A stretch of DNA of 64,000 nt from Pyrenophora tritici-repentis (GCF_003171515.1 NC_089391.1:4898001-4962000); one strand, 5' to 3'; positions 41,899-52,600 are shown, counted from the stretch's first letter. The notes: generated from the sequence alone by a model not told the origin. Numbers and translations: made by a program.

Positions 41899-43785
41899 GC
41901 ATTTTGGAGGGGGGACGTGTCATGGTTTGGAACCTTGGTGTTCTGAGCACGGACCACGCCGGCGCCTCGGGTGCCGAGGCCCCGCTGCCCCACACATGTA
42001 TTTAATTCTACCGAAGTTTCTTAGAAACTCGGTACTGCAAAAACTTTGTAATTCAACACAGTTTTAAATATCTGATCCTGTGAGACCCTAACAATGGCGT
42101 ACACAGAGTTCCAGCGGACGCCACCGTCAGCCAGTACCCTAGTGTAAAGGTTTTCGATGCTGCCTCTATCGTATGCCTGCAAGATATACTCTCTTAGAAG
42201 CTCCCGCCGCTGATTACTCTAGTTAATCCACACATAGAAATTATAGAGCTTGCCGATAAAGCTCTGCTTCCTCTATATCTTAAACCGCTCGTTATTAGAT
42301 GCGCCACAGAGCTCTTTCTCTAACTTGCTAACACCCGTCCTAAAGAGAAGAGCTTTAACGATAAGATTTAGTATATAGCCAACGCACCGAAGGCGACTCT
42401 GCTGTGTGATTGTGAGGTACTGCTTTGCTAGTTCTTCAATACAGGTATCGTTATTCCTAGCATTGTCTATCATGAAGAAGCTAATAATAGCGGATATATC
42501 GTACAAGTCGATAACCGTTAACAGCACTTTCGCAATGTTCTCTCTAGAATGGGGGCCTTTGAGAGGCGGGAGGTCAAGAAGAGCTATTTGCAACTTATGC
42601 TTCTCGTCTAGGAAGTAAGCAACAACTGCTACATAGTTTGTTCCTTCCTCAGACGTCTAGGCATTAGTCGAGATATAGATCTTGCTTTTCGCAAGATAAA
42701 GCCTTTCCTTTAGCCAAGCACGTCTCCTAGTATCACCGTCCCACATCTCTTTTGTCCAGGTGCTAAGAGTTGATGGGCTCTTAGGTAGAATCCTATCAAT
42801 ATCCTCTAAGCAGCTAGCAAACATGTTACGAGTGCGTTGATGTGTCGCTTGTCGAAAAGTAAAGTCAAGATTAATAACCTAGTTAATAAACTTATTCTTG
42901 AACTAAGAGTTATTAAAGATCAAGCGCTAGCCTCTAAGGTATAGTATAGAGCCTGTTGCCCTCTTAGCTATATCGAACGGGTTTAATGCCATTACTTTGT
43001 AACCAAATTCTTCAAGTTTGTGTTGATTCTTTAGGTGATACATGATACTAGTAGTACTCTCACTACTGTACAGCGCAGAATCATGCTGGCCGCTAAGATG
43101 GCAGTATTTGCAGAGCCAGAACTTGTTCTCTCCATCGGTTGTGAGCTGCGCACCGTGTTTGTAGATTGGCGAGGGCTGGGTTTTAGAGTTAAGGGCCCGC
43201 TTATGAGGCTGACGATATCGAATCGACGGCAACACCTTCCTTTCATAGCGAATTTTGTCCCAGTCAATAGGGAAAGGGCATTGAGTAGATGTCGGCAGCT
43301 CTCTTTCGAAGGTGGCAGCAGTGTTGGTTGAAACGGAACTTGGGGTCTCTATGCTTTCTAGGGTATAGCTAAGGGATTCGGAGGGAGTCTTAGGTAGAGG
43401 GGAACCCGTGGATCCTCCACGAGGCTGAAAAAATGGGTGGGTAGGCATGTTTGGCCTAGAGTCTGGCGGTTTCGTACATTGAGGCTGCAGGCGTTAGAGT
43501 TTTCGACAGCAAATCTCAAGAGCGGCAATTTCCAGCCAATCAGAACATTCAGACTAATAGTTTTTCCTATCCCAATGCCCCAAAAAACTCTGGGTCGCCC
43601 ACCTCCTCTACAAAAATGCCTAATGCGGTAAGGTCGTCAACCAACTTCGAGTTGACTCGAGTAATGCGAGAACCCTTACTTGTGGTTGCTCGGACAGACG
43701 TTTACTCGTGGTTGGTTGTTACGTAATCAACCAAAGTCAACCAACCAAGCCAAGTTACTTGGTTATTGGACACACTGACATCGCC

Positions 43786-44021
43786 TGCTGGCCTGCATTT
43801 AGCTGGCTAATCGAGGTTGCTCCAGCCATAACAGCGCTAGGCAAGGGTTTTGTAGGTTCGATAAGCTTCGGTAGCTCATTCTTCGGCTTTGAGATGTCGC
43901 AGTACTTCCAGATACCATCTACGACGGCCTTCTCACGTCGTAGTTGGAACCATGACTCCCAATCTGCTGGTTTGTCCAGTATAACAGTCACCCGAGTGAC
44001 TCCCGCTTCGCTGAGCGACAT
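43786..44021 (-). pseudogene. Copia gag relic, N-terminal part
   Basis: MSLSEAGVTRVTVILDKPAD followed by WESWFQLRR and WKYCDIS is the N-terminal Gag of a Copia element. It is cut at the hAT-3 duplication and resumes at 33780. The 5' LTR and primer site lie upstream at 44261-44460. Confidence 0.8.
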
Positions 44022-44273
44022 CGTGATCTTTTGATCGTGTGACCAGGCCGGGCTCTCAATGCTACAGGAGCAACGGCAAGGTATCCTAGTAGTGTCGCCA
44101 CTCCGTGGCTATGCACTATATGTTGCGGAGCAAAAGGCTAACCTTCTACTCGCTTGAATAGAAGTCATCTTAACCGTCACACTATATAAGGTCTTCGACG
44201 CCAATACTTTGGCTGTTGAGGTGTTGAGTGAACGCAGTCGTTATCAATTGCGAGTGCAATCCGGGCTCATAAC

Positions 44274-44460
44274 TGTGGGTGTACAACAGAAAGGAGAGAA
44301 CTGGTTGATTATTCTACTGAGTAGAGATGTGTGCTTATATACATAAGATATACATGAGTACATGACGTAGATAGTAGAGTGGTGAAGGTTGTAGAAGATG
44401 CTAGAAGATCTGATAAGAGTATCGGGCTGACGCACGGACACCCAACTGTGTTGGCTGACA
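44274..44460 (-). repeat. 5' LTR of the decayed Copia relic, with iMet half-tRNA primer site
   Basis: On the minus strand the repeat runs TGTCAGCCAACACAG...ACACCCACA and contains a TATATAAG sequence. Directly after it, GTTATGAGCCCGG (44261-44273) is complementary to the anticodon arm of initiator tRNA-Met, the classical Copia primer. No second LTR copy was found in the window. Confidence 0.6.
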
Positions 44461-44724
44461 CCTTCTGTTGCAGTGAATTCAATGAATTAAAGTGTAACCG
44501 CGCGAGGCAGTAATTAGTGTATTCTGTTCTGTGTTGTTGTTGTGCTGACCTTTTTAGAAGGCAGCAGCAGAGTCTATTTTACATGACGTATCACCATCAC
44601 GTGACACACGTGATCCGCTTCTCCACATAACCGCCACATATTGTGACCGAGATATTATTGAAGAATTGACTAACTAGGCCTTCCATACATCACATCTGTG
44701 CCCCAATCAAACCATAACATAGTG
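44461..44724. other. Spacer, no gene seen
   Basis: Between the relic LTR and the 3' end of the prolyl-hydroxylase-like gene; no coding frame. Confidence 0.5.
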
Positions 44725-45534
44725 TTAATGGGTCCAGATGTTCAATCCAGTCTTTGTGCCGTGGAGAGGGGGAAGCCCAGCATGTAAAGTCCTATAGTCT
44801 CCGCCTCCAGTAGCATTAAGATTCTTCCAGAATAGGGCGTTGCCAGGAATAGGTCTAACTGTAATCCCGGTCTTATCGTTGCAATCAATAACTCGGCACC
44901 ACCTCTGGTCCTCTCTTGACCAATCGACTGAAATCTGAGAGAACCTAGTTCCACACTCATCGCAAGTTGCCTCGAGCACAGCAAAGATTGTAGTTATTCT
45001 CTGCGTCTCATTCTCTGGTATGTCTTCATCTTGAAAGTGATCCCAATGGTCTTTGTACTGTTGCCCCAACTTATACCGAGTAAGTTGTAGTCTCTCGTGG
45101 TTTTCTAGAGGAGTGAAGCCTTGGAGGCTTGAAGCTCGAGATAAAATACGTTGTACGATAGGATCGTCGTTCGAGAGCACTGCTGTATCACTAGTGCGAT
45201 AATCTGAGATAGAATCCGATAGAGTACCGTTGCGAACTTGCGATCTATTGTAAGTGCCTTCTCTAATTTTTGTATTAGCATGCGATTGAAATCCGATTGA
45301 CGAGCAGGCGAACCCTAAACGTAGTAGATGGGCTCGTTCAAAGGCTGGTATGAACCCTTCAAGGTGTATCATGAGTGGTTCGTAGGAGAGTATTCGTGCT
45401 GTGTATGAAGGCGAACAAGAATATTCTGATATAGAGGCATATAGCGTAGGCCACGAGTATGATATAAGAACGCTTAAGAGGCAGAAGAACGCTAAGTGGC
45501 CGAAATGCTCTCTAGGAACTCGGTTGAAATACAT
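44725..45534 (-). CDS. Membrane-anchored prolyl 4-hydroxylase-like 2OG-Fe(II) dioxygenase (269 aa)
   Basis: A complete single-exon frame. Residues 10-30 form one hydrophobic helix (signal anchor), so the catalytic part probably faces the ER lumen. The P4H domain starts at ILSYEPLMIHLEGFIP. The iron ligands are His163 and Asp165 (DHWDHF) and His251 (TLHAGLP), and Lys261 should bind 2-oxoglutarate. RTSDTAVL is the usual substrate-loop motif. Three Cys (191, 194, 213) lie between the strands where other P4Hs vary. It would hydroxylate prolines or similar using O2 and 2-oxoglutarate. It is the only host-like gene inside the repeat block, lying in the loop of the inverted duplication with no visible lesion. 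The C-terminus ends at IWTH, slightly short. Confidence 0.82.
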   Translation of the reverse strand: MYFNRVPREHFGHLAFFCLLSVLISYSWPTLYASISEYSCSPSYTARILSYEPLMIHLEGFIPAFERAHLLRLGFACSSIGFQSHANTKIREGTYNRSQVRNGTLSDSISDYRTSDTAVLSNDDPIVQRILSRASSLQGFTPLENHERLQLTRYKLGQQYKDHWDHFQDEDIPENETQRITTIFAVLEATCDECGTRFSQISVDWSREDQRWCRVIDCNDKTGITVRPIPGNALFWKNLNATGGGDYRTLHAGLPPLHGTKTGLNIWTH

Positions 45535-45797
45535 GTAGGTAATGGTATAAACGACGATAAGATGACTATCGATTCGTTATTGTTGTCGTAGAAGATGGTG
45601 AGAAGGTAACTCCCCCTCTTTAAATGAATCTGATTTGAGTAGCACATCACAGGCAAAGAGAGTAACGCTGAATATAACCGAAGTAGAGCCGTTAAGTGGT
45701 ATCCGCTATCTACCAGTAAAACAAGCCATAACAATGTGTTCAGTGACTTCCTAGCAATAACAGGATTCATCGTGTACACGAGGATGAATATGGATTA
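45535..45797. other. Upstream region of the dioxygenase gene
   Basis: No supported gene; presumably promoter sequence. It runs into the minisatellite. Confidence 0.5.
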
Positions 45798-45901
45798 GAA
45801 TAGGGCCGCAGCGGATCGAATTAGGGCCGCAGCGGATCGAATTAGGGCCGCAGCGGATCGAATTAGGGCCGCAGCGGATCGAATTAGGGCCGCTGTGGAT
45901 C
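45798..45901. repeat. Minisatellite, five units of about 21 bp
   Basis: Units read GAATTAGGGCCGCAGCGGATC. The first lacks one T and the last has CTGTGG for CAGCGG. Inner units are identical, suggesting recent slippage or unequal exchange. Confidence 0.92.
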
Positions 45902-45904
45902 GAC

Positions 45905-46098
45905 TCGTTACCGTAGGTTAGGGCATAACGTGCCCGTGCGCGAGACGCCCGGATTCGCGAGACGCCCTGCCGAACACCAAATTGTGAAATCAACACTAAC
46001 TTCAACGCGTCATAACTCTACCAATATAGACCCAATCCAAGCTGCAATTGCAGCATTTGAATCGCGAGAGCTAGGAGAACAAACCCCGTACACTAACC
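45905..46098 (+). pseudogene. pogo relic, 5' end only
   Basis: Contains a TIR-like GC-rich stretch and the start of a pogo transposase (IDPIQAAIAAFESRELGEQ). It is interrupted at a TA by the next pogo relic after about 20 codons. Confidence 0.6.
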
Positions 46099-47296
46099 GT
46101 GCGCGTGACGAGCCACTTCGCGTGACGAGCCACTTCGCGTGACGAGCCACCCCACCATCCCAACATTGCGCGTGGTCCCATCTTCAACGCGTCATAACTC
46201 AACCACCATGACTGCAATTCAAGAAGCAATTGAATATATAGAATCTCGTGAGGCTGGAGATAAATTCTCGTACCGCCAAGTTGCAAAAGTATTCGGAGTT
46301 GATCGAACAACGCTGTCGCGGCGGCACAAGGGTTTGCAGGTCTCCTATGAAGCTAAAATAGCAAATCAACAACGACTCAACCCACAACAAGAGGATGAGG
46401 TTGTTGGTTACATAGAGAGGGCTACAAGAGATGGTCTACCGCCTACACGGGGTATTTTGAAAAATTTCGGAAGCGCTGTTGCGCAGCAAGAGGTCTCCGA
46501 TAGCTGGGTTGACCGGTTTCGCCATCGTCATCCCGACGAGCTCACCACCAAATGGGACACCGGTATCGATCGTGAGCGTCACCTGGCTGACAGCAAACAT
46601 AAGTACGAGTTGTACTTCAACTTGCTGCACTCTAAGATAGAGGAACACGGGATTGACGAGCGCAATACGTACAATATGGATGAGAAGGGCTTCTTTGTCG
46701 GTGTCGCCGACCGCAGAAAGAGGATCTTCTCCAAGGCAGTTTGGGAGGCGGGAGAGCGTACCTAGGCGATGAGGGATGGCAACAGAGAATGGATGTTGCG
46801 GTGGAGTGAACAGTGCGCATGTGCGGAGAATTGAAGGATTGAACTGAGGTTGTATTGTACAAGCTATGGAAAGTTTATGTAGATGGGTGACGTCAACCGT
46901 GCTAGTCCCAAATAGGCATCGTTCCATTACAAATGTGAGTTGCGACTGCAGGAGAGACCCCAAACCGTGACAATGGATTACGCTGTTAGCTTGCGTATGT
47001 GCTTCTGGAGATGCATTGCCGCCCGCTCTTATCTACCAGGGCACCTCCGGGGTTCAATTAAGCTGGGTTCACGACCTTTTGGAGACCCAACAACACCAAG
47101 TATTTGTATCCCACTCGGCTTCGGGATGGTCCAACAACGAGTTGGGTCTTGCCTGGCTTCAACAGGTGTTCGAACGTTATACAGCAGCCAAAGCTCGCCG
47201 TCAATGGCGCCTTCTGATCCTTGACGGGCACGCCAGCCACCTTACGCCCAAATTTTTGGAGTTTTGTGAAGCCAAACGTATCATGGTTATGGTTTA
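46099..47296 (+). pseudogene. pogo-type transposase relic, truncated
   Basis: Three GTGACGAGCCAC-type direct repeats (46105-46150) precede the gene. From MTAIQEAIEYIESREAGDK (46208) the psq HTH (VAKVFGVDRTTLSRRH), CENP-B HTH and YNMDEKGFFVG are in frame to 46764. A stop and about 200 bp of unrelated or decayed sequence follow. Another frame then gives QVFVSHSASGWSNNELGL and LLILDGHASHLT, ending at AKRIMVMVY, where an LTR begins. The third catalytic Asp is lost. It is related to the element at 13194. Confidence 0.8.
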
Positions 47297-47444
47297 TGTT
47301 AGATCGGAGGAGAGATGAGAGAGAAGGTTGTTTTATTGAGAGAGCTGCAGAGAGCGACTATATACATGAAGTAGAGTATCTGGAGCATTCCAGATCAGCA
47401 GTGTGTTACGTAGCTGTGACGATAGTAGAACATTCTAGTTGACA
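47297..47444. repeat. LTR-like repeat, 148 bp
   Basis: Runs TGTTAGATCGG...CTAGTTGACA and is followed by CACCCCCTGAGGG, the complement of a purine tract, as at the 3' end of a minus-strand Copia element. It separates the pogo relic from a LINE fragment. No partner LTR was seen. Confidence 0.5.
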
Positions 47445-48308
47445 CACCCCCTGAGGGCTGACAGCATAGAAGCTAGCCTACCGCCACCAGCAATTAGACT
47501 CAACACAACTATCCGGAACTACGCAAGAAGAGCAAACCTGCTCGCTAGTACCCACCCGATTGCTAATGCAATAACCCGGATACAATCAACAAACCCCCAA
47601 CAAACAAAAAAGCCAGACCAACACCGACAGCTACAAGCTATTACTAATTCAATTCCTAAAAACAACAAAAGAGATACAGAACAGACTATCCCATACCAGT
47701 TTAGACCATGGGATACGCCTAACTACAAAGTAACAATCTCACAAAAACGCAAGGAAGAGGAAGCAATTGAGCATAAGGCCTACATTAAAACAAGGCTAGA
47801 TAACTGCACTACAATCTACTCAGACGCCTCGCAAATAAAAGATGGAAATGGTATAGGTGTTGGCATCGTAGCTGTCAGATATAATGAGATATTGCACAAA
47901 AGTGATGGATGTTGATGATTGTGTGTATTGTGTTCTGTCTATCGTGTGTCCGCGCTTGTGGCCCTCTTGAGGGGCGCACTGACCCTCTCTACGCTGATTG
48001 GTTGCTGCCAACGTCGAGTAACCCTGCTATCTGACAGTAGCCTACAACTCAACCCAGCAAGAGGTCTACTCAGAAAAGACCAATATAGGGGAATACCAGC
48101 TAGTTTACAACGGTGAACTAGAAGGTATTACTCTAGCTTTTGAATACGCAGCAAAGACAGCTACAAGAGATCAAGAATTTGAGATCTACGCAGACAATCA
48201 GGCAGCAATCTATAGGCTTAAAAACCTATCAGATAACCCAGGGCAACAGTGGCAACTACGATGCCTAAAAGCCAGACTTGTCAACAAACAAAACAAAACA
48301 GGATTTTG
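47445..48308 (+). pseudogene. LINE (Tad-like) 3' fragment: RNase H domain, split by a solo LTR
   Basis: The frame reads IYSDASQIKDGNGIGVGIVA before the LTR, and resumes at 48042 with a YN...YQLVYNGELEGITLAFE and EIYADNQAAIYRL block, giving the RNase H residues D, E and D. Upstream is a basic linker (RIQSTNPQQTKKPDQ). The reverse transcriptase is missing. The reading frame is continuous once the LTR and one GTAGC copy are ignored. Ends TGA at about 48308. Confidence 0.78.
47873..48036. repeat. Solo LTR of the 164-bp Copia family
   Basis: TGTCAGATATAATG...TATCTGACA, 164 bp, with an exact 5-bp duplication GTAGC on each side (47868-47872, 48037-48041). Clearly diverged from the LTRs of the Copia element at 26874 but the same length and ends. 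Confidence 0.9.
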
Positions 48309-48451
48309 AGCCTATCCTGACTTGATTGGAAAATTGGCGATCGCGCGTCCTGTATTGATTGTTTAGTGTTAAGTTTTAGGTAATCCTGATTGAAGATTGA
48401 TTAATTCCTGGTGTTTTGATTGCAATCGTGACTGTAATTATATACAAATTA

Positions 48452-48547
48452 TTAGCTAGTGTAATCCCACTCGCATACCTTGTAGACATCGTCAATCTTC
48501 TCATCTGAAATCAGCGCCTCTGCGTCAGCTTGGTTTTGAGGCTTAAA
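48452..48547 (-). pseudogene. hAT transposase C-terminal tail fragment
   Basis: About 31 codons (ADAEALISDEKIDDVYKVCE, W-rich end) before a stop, similar in style to hAT C-termini. It is cut precisely by the terminus of the right-arm hAT-3 at 48549. Confidence 0.5.
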
Positions 48548-48877
48548 TCAGTGTGTCCAATAACCAAGTAACTTGGCTTGGTTGGTTGACTTTGGTTGAT
48601 TACGTAACAACCAACCACGAGTAAACGTCTGTCCGAGCAACCACAAGTAAGGGTTCTCGCATTACTCGAGTCAACTCGAAGTTGGTTGACGACCTTACCG
48701 CATTAGGCATTTTTGTAGAGGAGGTGGGCGACCCAGAGTTTTTTGGGGCATTGGGATAGGAAAAACTATTAGTCTGAATGTTCTGATTGGCTGGAAATTG
48801 CCGCTCTTGAGATTTGCTGTCGAAAACTCTAACGCCTGCAGCCTCAATGTACGAAACCGCCAGACTCTAGGCCAAAC

Positions 48878-51354
48878 ATGCCTACCCACCCATTTTTTCA
48901 GCCTCGTGGAGGATCCACGGGTTCCCCTCTACCTAAGACTCCCTCCGAATCCCTTAGCTATACCCTAGAAAGCATAGAGACCCCAAGTTCCGTTTCAACC
49001 AACACTGCTGCCACCTTCGAAAGAGAGCTGCCGACATCTACTCAATGCCCTTTCCCTATTGACTGGGACAAAATTCGCTATGAAAGGAAGGTGTTGCCGT
49101 CGATTCGATATCGTCAGCCTCATAAGCGGGCCCTTAACTCTAAAACCCAGCCCTCGCCAATCTACAAACACGGTGCGCAGCTCACAACCGATGGAGAGAA
49201 CAAGTTCTGGCTCTGCAAATACTGCCATCTTAGCGGCCAGCATGATTCTGCGCTGTACAGTAGTGAGAGTACTACTAGTATCATGTATCACCTAAAGAAT
49301 CAACACAAACTTGAAGAATTTGGTTACAAAGTAATGGCATTAAACCCGTTCGATATAGCTAAGAGGGCAACAGGCTCTATACTATACCTTAGAGGCTAGC
49401 GCTTGATCTTTAATAACTCTTAGTTCAAGAATAAGTTTATTAACTAGGTTATTAATCTTGACTTTACTTTTCGACAAGCGACACATCAACGCACTCGTAA
49501 CATGTTTGCTAGCTGCTTAGAGGATATTGATAGGATTCTACCTAAGAGCCCATCAACTCTTAGCACCTGGACAAAAGAGATGTGGGACGGTGATACTAGG
49601 AGACGTGCTTGGCTAAAGGAAAGGCTTTATCTTGCGAAAAGCAAGATCTATATCTCGACTAATGCCTAGACGTCTGAGGAAGGAACAAACTATGTAGCAG
49701 TTGTTGCTTACTTCCTAGACGAGAAGCATAAGTTGCAAATAGCTCTTCTTGACCTCCCGCCTCTCAAAGGCCCCCATTCTAGAGAGAACATTGCGAAAGT
49801 GCTGTTAACGGTTATCGACTTGTACGATATATCCGCTATTATTAGCTTCTTCATGATAGACAATGCTAGGAATAACGATACCTGTATTGAAGAACTAGCA
49901 AAGCAGTACCTCACAATCACACAGCAGAGTCGCCTTCGGTGCGTTGGCTATATACTAAATCTTATCGTTAAAGCTCTTCTCTTTAGGACGGGTGTTAGCA
50001 AGTTAGAGAAAGAGCTCTGTGGCGCATCTAATAACGAGCGGTTTAAGATATAGAGGAAGCAGAGCTTTATCGGCAAGCTCTATAATTTCTATGTGTGGAT
50101 TAACTAGAGTAATCAGCGGCGGGAGCTTCTAAGAGAGTATATCTTGCAGGCATACGATAGAGGCAGCATCGAAAACCTTTACACTAGGGTACTGGCTGAC
50201 GGTGGCGTCCGCTGGAACTCTGTGTACGCCATGATCGAGAGAGCTCTTAAGCTCCGTAACGCAATTGATTTGTTCTTTCTCCACTATAATTATAGTGGTG
50301 AAGGATACGATATCTCACAGGACGCTATTACTCAGCGCGATTGGACTGATTTGGAGCACTTCTTTAACATCTTAAAGCCGTTTAAAGATCTGACCAAACG
50401 CATGGAAGGCCGGGCCAATAAAGCTGGCCTTGAAGGATCACATGGCTCACTCTATGAGACACTCGAGTCACTTGACGTTCTCTTTAAGAAGCTCCAAGAG
50501 GCCGGAAAGTTCGCAGACGATCACCCCGAGCAGGTTTCGGAATACTATTCCTGTGCTATTGATACTGCCCGCCTCAAGCTTGAAGAATACTACGGCCTTA
50601 CGGACGCTACGCCAGCCTACCGATGCGCTGTCGCCCTCCATCCTGCGAATAAATTTACCTATTTCGATATCGAATGGCAGCATGAGAAGAAATGGATCAC
50701 TGAGGCGAAGCGGGTGGTGCATGATGAGTATGTACAATACGAGGAAGCAGCTGCGGAAGCAGAGATAGCAGAAGCAACACAAGAGGAGGATAATGAGGTT
50801 AGTACTGATAGCGATACGACGCTTGATCTTCTCCAGCAAGCTCGTAAGCGTCGCCAGCGGGTCGCCGCTAGTACGGCGTCTACGCGAGGAAAGAAGCGCG
50901 CAAGAGTCACCTCTGACCTTGATCAATTTATATCTAGGACTAATAAGGCTGATGGAGATGTTGAAGACCCTCTAGAGTGGTGGGTTCGCCATGCACCTGA
51001 CTATCCTGTGCTCTCTAAGATGGCGTTTGATCTGTTTAGTTGTCCTGCAATGAGTAGACTCCGCAACAATCAATTCAATCCGGTCACTCTCCTAGACCCA
51101 CTTACCTATCTAGGTAGGGCTTAAACTCCTATAGGTAACTACTAGGCTTAAAGCGGTAATCAATCAATCCAATCTGAACCTTCTAGGACCCACTTAATTG
51201 ATTGTTGCGGACTGTGGCAATGAGTGCTGAGTGTGAGAGGATATTCTCTCAGACGAAGAAGGTCATCACGGATGAACGAAATCGGCTCGATTCGGGGACT
51301 GTAGCGGCAATTGAGTGTCAAAAGCACCTTCTTCGAACTAGTATGCTCCTGTAG
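48878..51354 (+). pseudogene. hAT-3 transposase with stops (right arm)
   Basis: Same gene as in the left arm without the gypsy insertion. In-frame TAG codons occur after YLRG, in NNS*FK, in ISTNA*TSEE, in RFKI*RKQ and in VWIN*SNQ; several are clear Trp positions. The longest open part (50144-51060) covers GGVRWNSVY to the dimerisation domain (DYPVLSKMAFDLF), where MITE family A (51055-51216) breaks the frame just before AECERIFSQ. Confidence 0.88.
51055..51216 (-). mobile_element. MITE family A, copy 3, right-arm mirror of copy 2
   Basis: 162 bp, duplication GCAATGAG on both sides (complement of CTCATTGC). Same insertion event as at 34086. Confidence 0.92.
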
Positions 51355-51522
51355 ATTAGTATAGATATCAAATCGGGAAATTCTATCGAGTAATGTCAAC
51401 CAACCAAGCAAAGTAAGGGCTTCTCGTCAACCAACCAAGCAAGGTAAAGGACTCTTGTCAGTCAAGTCAAGTAAGAGGGGCGATTTTTGGTTTACTTGGT
51501 TGATGGACACACTGGGCGATGT

Positions 51523-52600
51523 ACAGTGATCTCCTTCACGACTGGAGATTTGAAAGAGCAGAATACATGAACGCGAAGCGTAGAGAAGGCGAACTTCTCA
51601 TGGAAATCAGCCGTACGATCGCGACCCGCCATCTCTACCTAATTAACGGAAAGGATGAGATTTACGATCGACTGATCGCGCTTAAGCAGCAGCTTGCACC
51701 GACAGCAGCTTGCACCGACAGCAGCTTGCACCGACAGCAGCTGTACGCAGCAGAGAGCTAGTAACTAAGTACCGCGCTCTGCAAGAGAAGCCTCGAGGCC
51801 GCAACCTCGAACAATGGCTTGACGATTGGATTCAAATTACAAACCAATGCAGGGAGGCAGACCTTCCTGAGACGACAGGCTATCGAGCCTAAGATGACTT
51901 TCTAACAATTGTCCGAACAATCGCACCAGAGTGGGCTGGATCAGCGCACTAAGACCTAATCTTAAAAGAGACCACCGGAAGGATAAATGAGATTCAATCG
52001 CTAGCGGACTATGTCGCACAATTTAGGATGTATCATCGACGAACTAGTCTTTCTACGGCCTCACTCGGGACATTCGCGAGTCTACGTATCGCGGAAAAAC
52101 AGAGTCCGAATTAGGAAGAGGAACGACCATCAAGTGAAGGCTGTCGGCCGGGCAAGCCAGTCTCCATGCATTCACTTCTCACCAGTTAGCTCTCCTCTTA
52201 TAGGACTAGCTCCTTCTGCTTAAGGGCTAGCCTCCTCTAGGCAGCACCCCGCACCATATAGCTAGCACTTCGCGGTTCTCAATACAACAACGATTTCGCC
52301 CACTCAGTTCCCCAATAAAGGCTATCAGAGGACACCAAGATGTATCTGCGGAGGCAAACACTAGTACAAGGACTGCTAGTATCTCGTTCCGAATCATCTG
52401 AAAAGACCGAAGAACTTCCGACCTAATAAGGATGCAGAAGCTAGGGTGGCTGAAGCCTTAAAAAGCCCAGCACAAGCAAAAAGAATTAAGAAATACCTTG
52501 CCTAAGATGACACAACGATTGAAAAGGCAAATGAACCACTAAAGCTTGATGATGGGAAAGAGTCAGGCACGGCTAGTCAGAGTTTTGCTGCTCACACCTC
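51523..52600 (+). pseudogene. Decayed Copia gag/pol relic (right arm)
   Basis: Mirror of the left-arm relic. Opens YSDLLHDWRFERAEY and carries three AGCTTGCACCGACAGC-type units near 51690-51740; then TAA/TAG stops accumulate. From about 52613 an AT-rich stretch (CATACATGGGCA, then TTAACGCGTTTAA palindromes) resembles the terminus of hAT-6. Confidence 0.65.

Larger units (their letters stand above)
35074..42093 (+). mobile_element. Ty3/gypsy chromovirus (Tf1/sushi-like), 7.0 kb
   Basis: Direct 176-bp LTRs at 35074-35249 and 41918-42093 (TGTCATGG...CCCTAACA) look identical. The insertion duplicates ATGG; the unoccupied site is seen in the right arm near 50230. Gag, protease, RT, RNase H, integrase and chromodomain follow in that order. 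The purine tract TGGAGGGGGGACG (41905-41917) abuts the 3' LTR. It is inside hAT-3 and absent from the right arm. Confidence 0.95.
33948..43448 (-). pseudogene. hAT-3 transposase with Trp-to-stop changes (left arm)
   Basis: Begins MPTHPFFQPRGG at 43448, with a BED-like finger (FWLCKYCHLSGQ ... MYHLKNQHK), ISTNA in the catalytic region, FMIDNARNNDTC, RLRCVGYILNLIV, GGVRWNSVY, and a C-terminal AECERIFSQTKK ending at 33948. At least four codons where related proteins have Trp are TAG here, the pattern left by C-to-T change at CpA on the opposite strand (RIP). A gypsy element (35074-42093) and a MITE (34086-34247) interrupt it further. The right arm has the same point lesions, so they predate the duplication. 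Confidence 0.88.
26387..43777. repeat. Left arm of a large inverted duplication
   Basis: Read rightward, this arm is the reverse complement of 53565 down to 48549. The shared sequence is about 5.0 kb and almost identical base for base. The left arm is longer because it contains the internal part and one LTR of a Copia element and a complete gypsy element that the right arm lacks; removing those lengths gives 5015 bp against 5017 bp. Confidence 0.92.
33789..43777 (-). mobile_element. hAT-3 (left-arm copy), carrying a gypsy element and a MITE
   Basis: Ends start CAGTGTGTCCA and are flanked by an exact 8-bp duplication ACATCGCC (33781-33788, 43778-43785) within a Copia gag relic. Removing the gypsy element leaves about 2965 bp, matching the right-arm copy. 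Confidence 0.92.
48549..51514 (+). mobile_element. hAT-3 (right-arm copy)
   Basis: Both termini CAGTGTGTCCA... are present (2966 bp). The outer flank is GGCGATGT (51515-51522), the complement of the left-arm duplication, but the inner flank is GCTTAAAT, not a duplication. It shows the empty gypsy site near 50230. Confidence 0.92.
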
